The translations under genes were made by a program, and so were the position numbers. 64,000 nt of DNA. Origin: Lingula anatina. Lineage: Eukaryota; Brachiopoda; Lingulata; Lingulida; Lingulidae. The first letter of the stretch is position 1. Each line of letters starts with the position of its first letter. A model generated the notes under the pieces. The model was not told the origin of the DNA, ran no database searches, and saw only the letters and a program-made list of their open reading frames with translations. Below, piece after piece: positions 36,211-47,521 of the stretch. The stretch lies in assembly GCF_001039355.2 (NCBI RefSeq), contig NW_019773513.1:1324366-1388365 (forward strand), read 5' to 3'.

Positions 36211-36876
36211 AAATTCGACCATCTTGAAAAGTCTGTGCTTGAATTAAAAGACGAAAATAAAAAGCTCAAAGAAGAAAATGCGATATTAACTGAAAGTATG
36301 GCAGCATTGAACGCAAAATTGGAAAAAGTTGAAGGAGAATTAGCAGACACAATAACAAAACAGGAGCGAATTGAAAAGCAGAGTAAATTAAAGAATTTAA
36401 GAGTATTTAACATTGCAGAGGATGAAGCTGAAAATCCCACAACAACGTGCACCAAGGTCATAGATAAATTTAAGGAGCATCTAAAGCTTACAGACGAAGA
36501 TTTGCGCTTCGAAAGTGTATTTCGTCTCCCTAGTAGAACGAAGCCGAGACCCGTCTTGATAAGTTGCAGTAGCCTGAGAATAAAGGATGGGATTTTGTCT
36601 GCATTTCGATCAAAACGTAATGATCAAAATCTCCCCTTCCGCATCAGTCAAGACTTACCGGAACGAGTCTCAAAATTGCGACGCGATCTGCAACCTTTTT
36701 TCAAAGAGTGTATGGAGAAGGATAAAAGCCCAGTTTTCAAATACGACGTACTAGTTGTCGACGGCCAAACATACACATTCGACAAAGAAAAAAATGTCCC
36801 AGTGTTATATCACTTATATAACTTGGTTGGTGGTGACCATTCCAGGCGACGGGAGACACAAGTGAATATGGACTAG
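36211..36876 (+). CDS. LINE ORF1: coiled coil plus RRM-like RNA-binding protein
   Basis: The open frame starts after a TAA at 36208. The first ATG is at 36298 and the stop TAG is at 36874-36876. The first about 60 residues form a Lys/Glu-rich coiled coil (LKDENKKLKEENAIL). Then comes NLRVFNIAEDEAENP and a domain with FRLPSRTKPRPVLISC and RISQDLPERVSKLRRDL, the layout of L1-type ORF1 proteins: trimerising coiled coil, non-canonical RRM, C-terminal domain. It would bind the element's RNA. The lack of an early ATG suggests 5' damage or a start in the truncated N-terminus. Confidence 0.65.
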   Translation, partial: KFDHLEKSVLELKDENKKLKEENAILTESMAALNAKLEKVEGELADTITKQERIEKQSKLKNLRVFNIAEDEAENPTTTCTKVIDKFKEHLKLTDEDLRFESVFRLPSRTKPRPVLISCSSLRIKDGILSAFRSKRNDQNLPFRISQDLPERVSKLRRDLQPFFKECMEKDKSPVFKYDVLVVDGQTYTFDKEKNVPVLYHLYNLVGGDHSRRRETQVNMD

Positions 36877-39800
36877 GGGAGTGGCCGGGCAAAGAGTACA
36901 AACATAAATGAAAATGTAAAAAGTGAAAATATTAAGGTTATTACTTGGAATGCAGGAGGATTAAGAAGGCACTGTTCAAATAAAGAATGTATTAGTGTGT
37001 TGGAAAATTATGATATTGTTGCTATTAGTGAAACTTGGGCAAAAGATCATGATGACTATAAAGCTATTCTGCGTGACTATGATTTCTTTTCATGTATACA
37101 AAAGGAAAAGAAAAAAGGTATAGGAGTGTGTGGTATGGCAGTGTATATAAAACAATGTTTAATACAAGGTGTTGAGCGCATCAAACCTGAAGCAGAATCG
37201 ATGATTTTTCTAAGGTTGAAAAAGCATTATTTTAAGTTAAGTAAGGATGTTATTGTTACTTTTGTCTACATTCCCCCTCAAGGTTCCCCGTTTTATAATG
37301 GGAGAGATGCTAATGGTATTAGTTTGCTAGGTGCAAACCTGGAAGATATCTCGCTAAAGTATGATGACTTTAGTTTAATATTAGCAGGCGGTTTCAATGC
37401 CAGGACTGGTGAGTTGTACGACTATATTATTGACGACGATGCCAGGTACTTAGATATAGGCGATTGGTATGAGTCGGATTTATTTAATTTACCACGGAAT
37501 TCGCAGGACACAGTTGTCAATACATTTGGCACAACTTTAACTGAACTATGTTGTGATTATGGTATACACTTTTTAAATGGCAGATCTCAGAATGACCCTG
37601 AGGGGAAATTTACTTGTGTTACAAACAATGGTGCAAGTTTAGTTGACTATGTGATAGCAGACTCGGATATATTTGATAGCATTCTTGACTTTGATGTTTT
37701 GGATATGGACTTTTCGGTCCTTTTCCCCTTGTCTTTTGTGATACAATGTGAGGCACACACAGATGGGGACGAGGCCGAGACCGAGACTAGTAATGTTACA
37801 AAAGGGCTTCAGTTTATATGGGACGCTGCAAAAGCCAGCCAGTTTAGAGATATTCTCGACGACAATATATCTAAAGACATGCTTGAACAGTGCTCTGATT
37901 TAATGCAAAATAACATAAACGAGTCTGTGTTGCTACTTAACCAAGTCTTTTACAGAGCTGCGGAAGCTATGAAGGTTAAGGGCAAAACCGGTCGTCAGGC
38001 AGACAGAACTCAACCCGATTGGTGGGATGCAGACTGCCAAAATAAAAAATCGAAAGTTAAATCAAATGCGTAAAAACCCAAGAGCGCCAAATGTTAAAGA
38101 CTACAAAGAAAGTAAAAAAAGTGTTCAGACAGATGTGTCGTGAAAAAAAGGATATCAAACAGCAACTGGCAAGAAGCAGAATTGTTAAAAGTTGTGATGA
38201 TACAAGGGCATTCTGGGCAAATGTGGAAAAGTTATCTAGGACACCTCGCCAAAAGACACAAACCTCTGCCACGAACTGGTATGAATACTTTAAGGAGTTA
38301 TTGAATAGCGGTAACACAGTTATAGATGATGTTTTTCATGAAAACGTTATGGAAGGTCTGAGAACGCACGATGGACACTGTATTGTTTTGATGAAAATAA
38401 ACCATCAGATTTAAATAAAGTGATTACAGTTGAGGAAGTTCGCAGTGCAATCAGACAAATGAAGAATGGTAAAGCGGCAGGTCTGGACGCCATTCCATGT
38501 GAATTCTTAAAAAATGCAAACGATGCGTGCATTCAGTGTTTGAGTGATATACTTAATTGTGTTCTTGCCACTGGACAGTTACCGGAATCGTGGTCAGTTG
38601 CCATCATTTTTCCTTTGCATAAAAAAGGTAGCACGAACGATCCAAACAACTTCAGAGGCATTTCATTACTAAGTGTTGTTGGCAAGGTGTTTACTAAATT
38701 ATTAAGTAATAGATTAAATACCTGGGCAACTCAGGAGGATATTATCAGTGAATGCCAGGCTGGTTTTAGGAAAGGGTATCGCACTCAGGACCAAATATTT
38801 TTATTACAAGCAATGATACAAAAATACTTGTCGAAAAAGCGAGGTAGATTTTACTGTATGTTTGTTGACTTTCAAAAGGCTTTTGATTGTGTGGATCACC
38901 AGTACCTTTGGTTTAAAATATGTGCAAACGGTATCCATGGCAATATGCTCAGTGTTCTTAAGTCTATGTATGCACAATTGCAAGCTTCTATAAGGCTACC
39001 AAACACATCAAGGTACACGTCAATGTTCTCATGTAGTGTTGGTACCAGGCAGGGATGCATGGTCAGCCCGTTTTTGTTTTGCTTATTCATAACTGATCTC
39101 ATTTATCTTTATGAAGAATTCTCCTGCCAAGGTATTTATATAAATCAGGAGTGCATGAACATTACCTCGCTTTTATATGCAGATGACTTAGCAAACTGTG
39201 CTGATACTGTGCGAAATCTGCAAAGACTCTCAGATTACTTAGCGTTGTTCTGTAAACGCTGGAAAATGAATGTGAATCTTGATAAAACCAAGGTAATAGA
39301 TTTCAGAAATGGTGGTTACCTTAGACATTACGAGGTGTGGTTTTTTGACAGCGTGGAGCTAGAGACTGTATCGCATTATAAGTACTTGGGTATTATGTTT
39401 ACTCCAAAGCTGTCTTGGTCCAAAGCAAAACAAACTTTAGCAACTCAAGCAAAGAAATCTATGGCAAGATGTTTCAGGTCATTTAAAAATGTGGGATCTT
39501 TGCCCCACGTCTTATGTTTTAAGATATTTGATTCAATGATAAAACCCATACTTACATATGGAGCAGAAATATGGGGTTATGAAATATCCGAATCAATAGA
39601 GAATGTTCAAGTTAAGTTTTGTAAAAGATTATTGATTGTATCGGATAATACAAGCACACAAGCAGTTCTTGGGGAATGTGGTCGTTACCCTCTTTACATA
39701 GATTATCATGTCAAATGTATTAAGTATTGGTTCAAGCTTTTGTGTATGGACGACGGTAGGCTACCGAAATCATGCTACAAGTTACTGTTTGACTTAGATA

Positions 39801-40357
39801 GTAGTGAGAGGCAAACATGGGCGAGTGACATCAAGCATCTTTTATATTCATATGGATTTGGAGTAGTATGGGAAAACCAAGGATGTGGAAATGTGGCACT
39901 TTTTATAGAACAGTTTAGACAACGATTAATGGATATAAGCAGGCAGAATTGGTATTCCTCAGTGCGTGAATCAGGCAAGCTAAGGACCTACAGCTCATTT
40001 AAACTAGATTTGGTATTTGAGGAATACTTATCTTTTGTGTCCATAGCAGAGCATAGAAGAGCCTACTGCAAGTGCAGAATATCAAACCACAATTTACAGG
40101 TTGAGAAGGGTCGGTATGCCAGTGTAGATGGGGAAAATAGAGTATGTGCTGCATGCCTTTCTGATGGCATAACAATTATTGAGAACGAGGAACACATGTT
40201 AATGTCATGTAGTTTATATAACGGTCTGAGGGAACGCTATATTCCCGAGATTACAACATTGTCACTAGCGACTGCTCTGTCATCACATAATGTTGACTTT
40301 ATAAAAAGACTTGCTGCCTTCATCATGCTGAGAAATCAAGAGATGTTTTTTAGATAA
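36877..40357 (+). pseudogene. LINE ORF2: endonuclease and reverse transcriptase, frameshifted
   Basis: It opens directly after the ORF1 TAG in the same frame (VITWNAGGLR, AISETWA, YIPPQG). The endonuclease has AGGFNAR for the usual GDFNAR and FSVLFP for the usual SDHFP, so three catalytic residues are lost. Frameshifts near 38,060 and 38,375 split the linker. The reverse transcriptase part (38420-40357) is open: FVDFQKAFD (motif A), GTRQGCMVSPFLF, and LLYADD (motif C). The C-terminal region ends with a CAACLSDG...HMLMSC zinc-like motif. The copy cannot be autonomous as it stands. Confidence 0.8.
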
Positions 40358-41243
40358 GTGATTTGTGTCGTTTATGATATATATCCTTGTGTAGTCAGCT
40401 CAGTATTATTATTATAAATAGAACTCAATTAATGTACTCTTGGCCTGTAGGCCTGAAATACAGTGAAATAAACAGATTCCACATTTTGTTTTGGGATCAG
40501 TGGCTCATTTTTCTTCAAAGTACATGATATTGGTTTATGTATATCAGAGTCGAGTTTACTGAAGTCTAGTACCTCTAACTTCTCTATCAGACTCAAAAAT
40601 GTACACTGCCTATGATATAGTCAATAACATTGGCTTTTCCTGTGATGAATTCTCCCTAACCGAACCTTTCATTAGCAACAACAAGATTGTGATTTGCAAA
40701 AAACTAGTAAACGTTCACCAAGTGTATTCTTTGACGGCTTTTCTGTATCACATTATTCTTTACAAGTGGCTATTCTAGAGTTGAAATCCCCTAATAAGAT
40801 AACATACTTATAACTATGGCTAGATCTACATAATCACACTCAATATCATGGAAGGCATCTGGGTTGTAAAACTTTGACCATTCTGGAGGTATATAGATAG
40901 CACCAAAATGAAAATCACGGTCACTTTTTAGTAGAATGCCATTCATTTTGAACCATAATACCTATATTCACATTCAGTCTGAATGGTGGTTACATAGGGT
41001 GTTAACTCCTCTTTTAAATTCACAACAATCCCTCCAGATTTTTTGTTCATAATTTTACCTCTGTTTTTCATAGAGATAGAGGGTAGCCAGACATCATGGG
41101 TTGGGACTAACCCATGTGCACTGCCAGGGCCTATGCTGGTGGTGCAATTAATTCAAATGATTAAATTCCATATACATAAACTACAAATGTAAAATGAAAG
41201 AGCATGCCTAACATGCAAATGTTTTTGCAAATTTTATTTTTAG

Positions 41244-41354
41244 ACTCCTGCAATCCTAACCCTTGCCTCAATGGTGGGACTTGCACAATGTCACCTGAAC
41301 ACGCTTTACAATGTACCTGTACCAATCATTATTCTGGATATTATTGCACTGTAG
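41244..41354 (+). CDS. EGF-like exon B, gene 2
   Basis: A 111-bp phase 1-1 exon, acceptor TTTTTAG, donor GTAAGA. It encodes SCNPNPCLNGGTC, then LQCTCTNHYSGYYC, with all six cysteines. It differs from gene-1 B exons at TMSPEHAL. The upstream junction (about 41,070) fuses the intron after the signal exon directly to a B-type intron, so an alpha exon was removed by recombination. Confidence 0.74.
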   Translation, partial: TPAILTLASMVGLAQCHLNTLYNVPVPIIILDIIAL

Positions 41355-41474
41355 GTAAGATTATAAAGACTTAGATAACAGAAAATGGTTCAGAGTTAGT
41401 ATGCAGAAAAAAGTAGTAATAAGATGTTCTCCACCTTAATATGAAGTCAAATCTTTGCAACTATACGTGCACAT

Positions 41475-41600
41475 CAACCGACAGGATGGCCTTGTGGTGA
41501 AAGTGCCCGTCTCCAGAACGGGAGGACGTGGGTTCCACCCTGTCCTGGGTCATACCAGTCCTTTATAAATGGTACCTGCATGTTTCCCTGCTTAGCACTC
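41475..41600 (+). repeat. tRNA-derived SINE copy 4
   Basis: GATGGCCTTGTGGTGAAAG followed by a B-box-like GGGTTCCACCC; same family as 8623. Lies in the intron after exon B of gene 2. Confidence 0.55.
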
Positions 41601-42010
41601 GGCACTTAGTTGAGTAGGAGTTGAAATGGGTACTTTTCATTGCAGATGTGACAGTGAGAGACATTGTTCGTGTATTAGCTCTGAGCATCTAATAGGGCAG
41701 TCATGCTGTCTTTTCCCCATGGCGGCAAGAGCATCTCCACCAGTGTGTTTATTGCCTAGGTGCCCATTATATATCCATTATATATGTTTGCCCGTCCATG
41801 ATACTGGGTAACAACATTGGGGCATGGGCAACATGGCGATGATTTTGGGAGCACGCTTTCCGCTTAGAATATGGATTGTATTGTGCTTTATATTAATCAT
41901 CTTCATTTTCATTTCAATCTACTTAGGCCATAATAACACAAATGATGATAACAGAAAGGGACAATGTTTTGACCAGGTGCCAACTTTACATTTTTAAAGT
42001 TTGTTTTCAG

Positions 42011-42151
42011 GGAGGTGTGGGGAAAATGGCGTATGCATGTATGAACGTTTAAGGCTGCATGTTCCACAGAGGAATGAGAGGTGCGATGAAATTTATGGCT
42101 ACCTTTGTGTGTGCAAAAATGGTTATGACGGGGATGGATTTAACTGCACCA
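42011..42151 (+). CDS. EGF-like exon alpha, gene 2
   Basis: A 141-bp phase 1-1 exon, acceptor GTTTTCAG, donor GTAAGC. It encodes RCGENGVCMYERLRL, then NERCDEIYGYLCVC, then KNGYDGDGFNC. Six cysteines are intact. Confidence 0.74.
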
Positions 42152-42436
42152 GTAAGCATCATAAATTCTTCAGATTATTTATAGGGTTTGAAATCTGGGA
42201 GTATAAATAATAAAAATAAATACATAATAAAACCTTAATTTTTTTAATTATTCACTCTAAATAAACAGTCAATTTTACTATCTTATTCAATTTAGAAGGG
42301 GCTATTTTTATCAGTCACAAAAGAACAAGCTATTAAATTCAGAGCAAATAACTGTCTAGCTTGCTGTCAAGGGGACTTTGCTTGGTTCAGTGCCTCAGCA
42401 ATTATGCAAACAATTACCAACCATGCAATCAGCCTA

Positions 42437-42648
42437 AACCCCATTCGCACAGATTTTAGATTGATCTATCCCTGTGGGGAGTCTCAACAGATTATTGTAA
42501 GCCTAACTGGCTTAAATGTTTGTCCCGCCTACTAAAAGCTGTAAGGGGGTAATTAACCTTGCGCGCTCGGCTTACAGCAATTTACCGTGAACCCCCAGGG
42601 AGTTAGGTCGATGTTGATGGATCGATCTTAATCTATGGGAATGCACTC
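42437..42648. mobile_element. MITE copy 3 with CTA duplication
   Basis: A 212-bp palindromic insertion between CTA (42434-42436) and CTA (42649-42651). It splits AATCAACCTAGAGATTTC, which is intact at 13,490 and 19,322. The ends resemble the MITEs at 8753 and 14916. Confidence 0.6.
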
Positions 42649-42666
42649 CTAGAGATTTCATTACAG

Positions 42667-42813
42667 GGTCAGTAAGGTGTGGGGAAAATGCCGTATGCAT
42701 TTATGGAGCCTTTGGGCTATATGTTTCTTCTATGAATGAGAGGTGCGATGAAAAAAGTGGCTACTATTGTGCTTGCGACTATGATTATGAAGGGGACGGA
42801 TTTAATTGCACTA
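42667..42813 (+). CDS. EGF-like exon beta, gene 2
   Basis: A 147-bp phase 1-1 exon, acceptor ATTACAG (alternative GTCAG six bases later), donor GTAAGT. It encodes VRCGENAVCIYGAFGL, then NERCDEKSGYYCAC, then DYDYEGDGFNC. All six cysteines are present. It is followed by a long intron ending at the terminal exon at 43176. Confidence 0.74.
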
Positions 42814-43175
42814 GTAAGTATTATAAATTCTTCATATTATTTATAGGGTTTGAATTCTGGGAGTATAAATAATGAAAATCAATAATAAAAAATAAGTTTT
42901 ACATTTATTTCATTACTTTAAATAAAATCTTTATTTTATCAACTTATTTAATTTAATGTCATAACAGGACTAAATCTTCATGGTATCATATTAATTGTAA
43001 CTGGTGGTTTTCTTCACAGCTGAAATCCTGATTTTTTTTTTTTTTCCTTTGCTGTTATCAATTCTAAAAAAAACCTTAAGGATAATTGAAGATATATATT
43101 TTATACTTTAAAGATGTAAAGCAGTATGCACTAAAATTTGATCATGCTGTTCATAATTTTTTTTCTTTTTTACAG

Positions 43176-43201
43176 AAAAAACAAATAAATCTCCCAAATA
43201 A
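43176..43201 (+). CDS. Terminal coding exon T3 of EGF gene 2
   Basis: Acceptor TTTTTTACAG. The phase-1 frame reads KKTNKSPK then TAA. The 3' UTR continues with an AATAAAATC poly(A) signal near 43,310. The short lysine-rich tail is the only non-EGF part of the mature protein. Confidence 0.55.
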
Positions 43202-44184
43202 AGCAATATAATGAAAACTCTGCTATAGAAGATGTCTGTTTGAAGTAACCAGAACTACACAATTATCTAAGAATCACAGGTGGAAGTCAGATTTATTTAG
43301 AAAAACACTAATAAAATCACATTGGTTCCACATTTAGTGTATCGTACAGATAAAAAATAATAAAAAAACTTAGTATTGCATGTGGTACTTTTTAAGAGGT
43401 TCCTCATTGTACATAATATGAAAATTAAGCCATTATCCATATTGACCATATGTGAATGTCTGATCTTACAGATATGGGGCAGCACTATTACTGAGACATT
43501 ATAGTTTAGATGATTGGTGCGATATATTGTCGATATTGCTCAGAATGTGGGAAAAGCATGATACTTGGCACAAATGATCTTTGGACTATCCCGATCATTT
43601 TCAAGGGTAGTGCCAAAATTTTGTTGTGGAGATGGGGAGACTGGTGGGGAATAAGTGGCATCGCTTCTGAAGTGGGGTAAGCCATTTTCCAAGTTTCAGT
43701 TGATTATAAATCTAGGATGAACCTCACTGACTTTCATTAGGATAATGTTTACGGATCATATGTAAAAATTCCTGCAGGTTTGGAACATTTACATCTGCCA
43801 GAGATGCTAGGAGAGTGCCTCAGAGACATTGGTTTCAAAGATGTCACCAAACATATATGTGACACCTAATTGTTCTTAACACCTTTGTCAATAGCTAAAG
43901 CAAATTTGGTGAGTTTACTTGCAATTCATATTTTATCTCATTTTATTGATGTGTTGATTAGCACAGTCCCATATAATAAACCACATAAAATGTACACTGA
44001 TAAATGAATATGGCAATGAAATAAAGAACTCAAATAAGGTCACACAATATATTTTAGGATATATAACTTTAGACTGCGGGCATGCTGAAATGCTCTCTAT
44101 TTGTCAAATGGATAGTATAAGCTTAGTGCTGAACAGAAAAATAGGTCTAAAACCTGGCAAGGTAAACTGCGTGCAACAACAAGA

Positions 44185-44321
44185 CATATATGCAAATGAA
44201 CATGGTTGTAATTGGAGGGTTTCTCATGTGGCCCCTCAGTTAAGAGGGACACTGCAACACTGGAACAGCATCGAGTGAAACATCCTTGCTACTGGGAGGT
44301 CTCACTTCCTGATCAGACGTA
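44185..44321 (+). promoter_or_regulatory. Copy of 5' exon/promoter block, degraded donor
   Basis: Octamer ATGCAAAT (44190-44197), AATTGG, and a donor changed to GTA|GTAAGT. It begins the second TXNL4B-containing block. No signal-peptide exon follows. Confidence 0.3.
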
Positions 44322-44465
44322 GTAAGTTCTATCAATAAGCTGGCACAGTATTAAATCAGGCTTTAAAAACAGTTGTGCTTTTGCTAACTGGAGCCTCAGA
44401 TTTGTGAGTACAAATGCCCAAATTAACAACTCTAGTCATGAATTCAGTACCCAAACGAAAAAGTA

Positions 44466-44588
44466 GAGGATGAGAGAGGTGATACCGCCTCCTGGTATTG
44501 TACCACCAGCTGGAGTAAGTGCATTCGTATGTAACAGCAAAAAAAAGTGACACCCCCTCCAGTGTTGTGTTTGACAAGCTCTACAAAA
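44466..44588 (+). repeat. Proline-rich exon-like repeat, copy 3
   Basis: Reads REVIPPPGIVPPAGVSAFV, then a frameshift before TPPPVLCLTSSTKC. Confidence 0.4.
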
Positions 44589-46376
44589 TGCAGAGAACAA
44601 AAGTTTAATATTTTTATTGAAAATTACAATTTTAAACAAAATCTTGGGGAAAATAAAAAATTTTAATCCAAATTTGTGAAGTGAAGTTTATGGCAAAAAG
44701 TAGTTCAAAGGACTATTTCAAGATCACAGTTAGATTGTCAGCATATGACTTCCTATTCAAGTTCAATAGTAACTATGGACGAATCTCTGGGAGTTTTTTG
44801 AAGGAGTTATTTCAGTTATTTGAAGTGTGGGTCACTGGGTCAGTTAAAAAATGCTGTTTTGGAGAACAAATGGTACCACACGGTACGGTTTAGAACTATG
44901 ATTCAGCGAGTCAAATGTCTAGTTTCAAAAGAGGAATAATAGTGTGCTTTATTTCAGAAATTGAATGCTGCTGCCACTAAATTTGCCAATGTATACTAAT
45001 GAAATACATTTGGCTGGGCTAACATTTAGCAGTTTTTTTATTGCTCGGCCAAATCACAATTTTTTGATCATTTTTTTTTACTTAAACAAACCATTTCAAC
45101 CTTATTTTTGATTAGACACAAAGTTAGTTTCAGCATTTGGCGAGTGTTAGCACTACCCCAGGTTTGAATCAGAAAACCAGCCTGATTGGATTCCTTTTCT
45201 GGAAGTAATGCAGTTTTTCACACATTGGCATTTTCAATATGGAACTCAAAACTCCCACTCACGTGAAGTAATATGGTAGTTAAATTTTCTAAATTTCCAT
45301 GCCCGGTTCAGCAGTGAATTGAAAATTTGTGGTGATATTGCTTTTTATTGAAATCATTATGCAACATTGCTTCAAAACTGACAAAGAAAAAAATCTATTT
45401 TGTGCACTGCCACCACAAACACTACGAAAGGAAAACTTAGTAGTATTTTTCAAGTAACAAGAATGATTAACATCAAGCTCCAATGAGAATACAAACTTAA
45501 TTGGATCATTTTTCTCAAATTAATGCAGTATTTTGTTAAAATTTAATTTTTCTCATTCTGGCATTTTCATTGTGACCTCTTATGGGCCTGAAGCCTTATA
45601 CTAGTTTTGTATTCTTTATAACCATATTACCTCTTGTCTACATGATAGTAATTTAAAATTGGTGCTGACTTAGCTGCTAAACCTTATGTAAAAAATTAAC
45701 AAATTAACTTTTTTTTTTTTTTTGCATCTTTTTTTTATTTATGCCTGTACAATTGACAGCTTTACTGCCCTGTTCCATTTTTTCAATTAAGTTTTTTTTT
45801 AAATTAGGTTACTTAATACATTTCAGGAAACAGGTCAAGCAATGCAAAGCACAAAAAAATCTTAATTTTCAGGGAAAATATCATTTGGCATTTAATTCTA
45901 AACTGGACACCTTTAATAAAATTTGTACAATGTAACATACTTCTGTAGTAAATGAGGAGTTTCTTTACATCTGATCAACATATACTTGTGAGAGTTCCTT
46001 CAGTATTTTTGATTGCCACTGTTAACAATGGTGTGCACACTGCCTCCAGCATAGAAAATAACAGTTAAAGGGAACTTGCTTTAGCCAAGTATATGAAAAT
46101 AAAATTGCTTGATTTTTTTTCGTCAAATAATCACCAAGTTGATAAAATGTATTTATTTTCGTAATAAATGCTAGTGAAAGGAACGTCTTCAGGTTTGTGA
46201 ACGTTGGCTGCAAACGCTGATCAATATGATATTCAGTCAAAGTCACACCTCTGTGGTACATGCGGTGGACCCGACGGGGTGCAATCAACACCATCTCGGC
46301 TAAGTGATACCACTAGACTGTACCATGGGGCAGTGTAGGAAATGGAACCAATCACACCTCTCAAGTGGATAATTTC

Positions 46377-46542
46377 TCATATATTTTTATAAATCAGTTC
46401 ATATTTTGGCACGTCCCTGGGGTCCAAGGGGCTAGTCACCATCACTTTGCCCTTCATGGCCCCTCTGTATAAAACCTCCACAACATCGATGAAGTCTTGC
46501 TTGGTCTTGAAGTTGCCGATGAACTTAGTGTGATCTGGTGTG
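46377..46542 (-). pseudogene. TXNL4B: TXNL4B duplicate, terminal exon
   Basis: Same 166-bp exon as 32589-32754, open, with Ser-to-Asn (FIGNFKTKQ) the only clear residue change. Part of the block duplicated at 43.9-49.1 kb. Classed as pseudogene because its partner exon is broken. Confidence 0.7.
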
Positions 46543-46966
46543 CTGAAAATAACGATGAATATTAAAGGAATGACTTATATGCATATATCTTATAAACCAC
46601 ATATATTTAGAGACAAATTTGTTCATAAACCATAAATTCAAGTTCTCATACAATCAATAAAAGTACACCTTGTTACAATGAACGTGACATTGGTTAGACA
46701 ACCAAGTCTTGGGTAATGGTAGCAATTTTTTTCTGCTTAATCAAACCACTATTTTTTATCATTTTTTCTCCAAATAGTTTAAATTTGACTACGGTCAAAC
46801 CAACCCTATTTTTTAGCCAATATAAGTCAGTTTAAGCAATTATATTTGCGTGTGTTTCCCCTGCCCCAGCCAGTAAGATTTTGTAACCAACTGTCTTTAG
46901 AAAAAGTCAGAATATATTATGATATGATTAGAAACCTTTCAACCCACTCAAATTCCGACCACTCAC

Positions 46967-47095
46967 CCCCATTCCACCTTCATGTGCTGTCTGTATCAGA
47001 GTGATGGCAAAATACTGCACATACACCGGGACCTCGTCCACTGACACACAGTAGATCACCGCCATCTTCCTCAGCTGCTCTGCAGTCTTTGAAAG
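46967..47095 (-). pseudogene. TXNL4B: TXNL4B duplicate, central exon with 23-bp net deletion
   Basis: Matches 33191-33342 but 27 bases encoding PATIFFFNG are replaced by four, a net loss of 23 that shifts the frame before HMKVD. An Asp-to-Ala change precedes it (QYFAITLI). Acceptor and donor are kept. The thioredoxin core strand is gone, so the copy cannot make a functional protein. Confidence 0.8.
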
Positions 47096-47391
47096 CTGCA
47101 AGACAGAAACAAGGTAGCATTTTCTTTTATATTACTAACTTTATTAATGTGTTGAATAGCACACTCCTATATATTATACAAGATAAGATGTATATTGATA
47201 AATGTATATGGAAATGAAATAAAGAACTCAAATAAGGCTAAATAATATACATGTATTTCAGGATATATAACTTAAACTGCGGGCATGCTGAAATGCACTC
47301 TATTTGTGAAATGGCTAGTGTAAGCTAAATGCTGAACAGAAAAAATAGGTCTAAAACCTGGCAAGGTAAATTGCGATCAACAAGGAGAAAT

Positions 47392-47521
47392 ATATGCAAA
47401 TGAACATGGTTGTGATTGGATGGTGTCTCACGTAGTCAATCAATAGGGACACTGCGACACTGAAACAACATTGAGTGAAACAGCCTTGCTACTGGGAGGT
47501 CTCACTGCCTAATCAGACAAG
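47392..47521 (+). promoter_or_regulatory. Copy of 5' exon/promoter block (orphan)
   Basis: Octamer ATGCAAAT (47394-47401), GATTGG, donor AAG|GTAAGT at 47522. The homologous signal exon would fall near 49.7 kb, but the foldback element at 49117 and unrelated DNA occupy that space. Confidence 0.35.

Larger units (their letters stand above)
36180..40475 (+). mobile_element. Nearly full-length LINE retrotransposon in intron 1 of EGF gene 2
   Basis: Two ORFs (ORF1-like RNA-binding protein; endonuclease plus reverse transcriptase) are followed by a short 3' UTR with GAAATACAGTGAAATAAACAG. Intron sequence on either side (about 35,890-35,935 and 40,740 on) matches the gene-1 intron at 1,874-2,030, which bounds the insertion. 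Exact ends and target duplication were not resolved. The C-terminal blocks resemble CR1/L2-like invertebrate LINEs, while the ORF1 type resembles L1/Tx1, so I leave the clade open. Confidence 0.8.
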
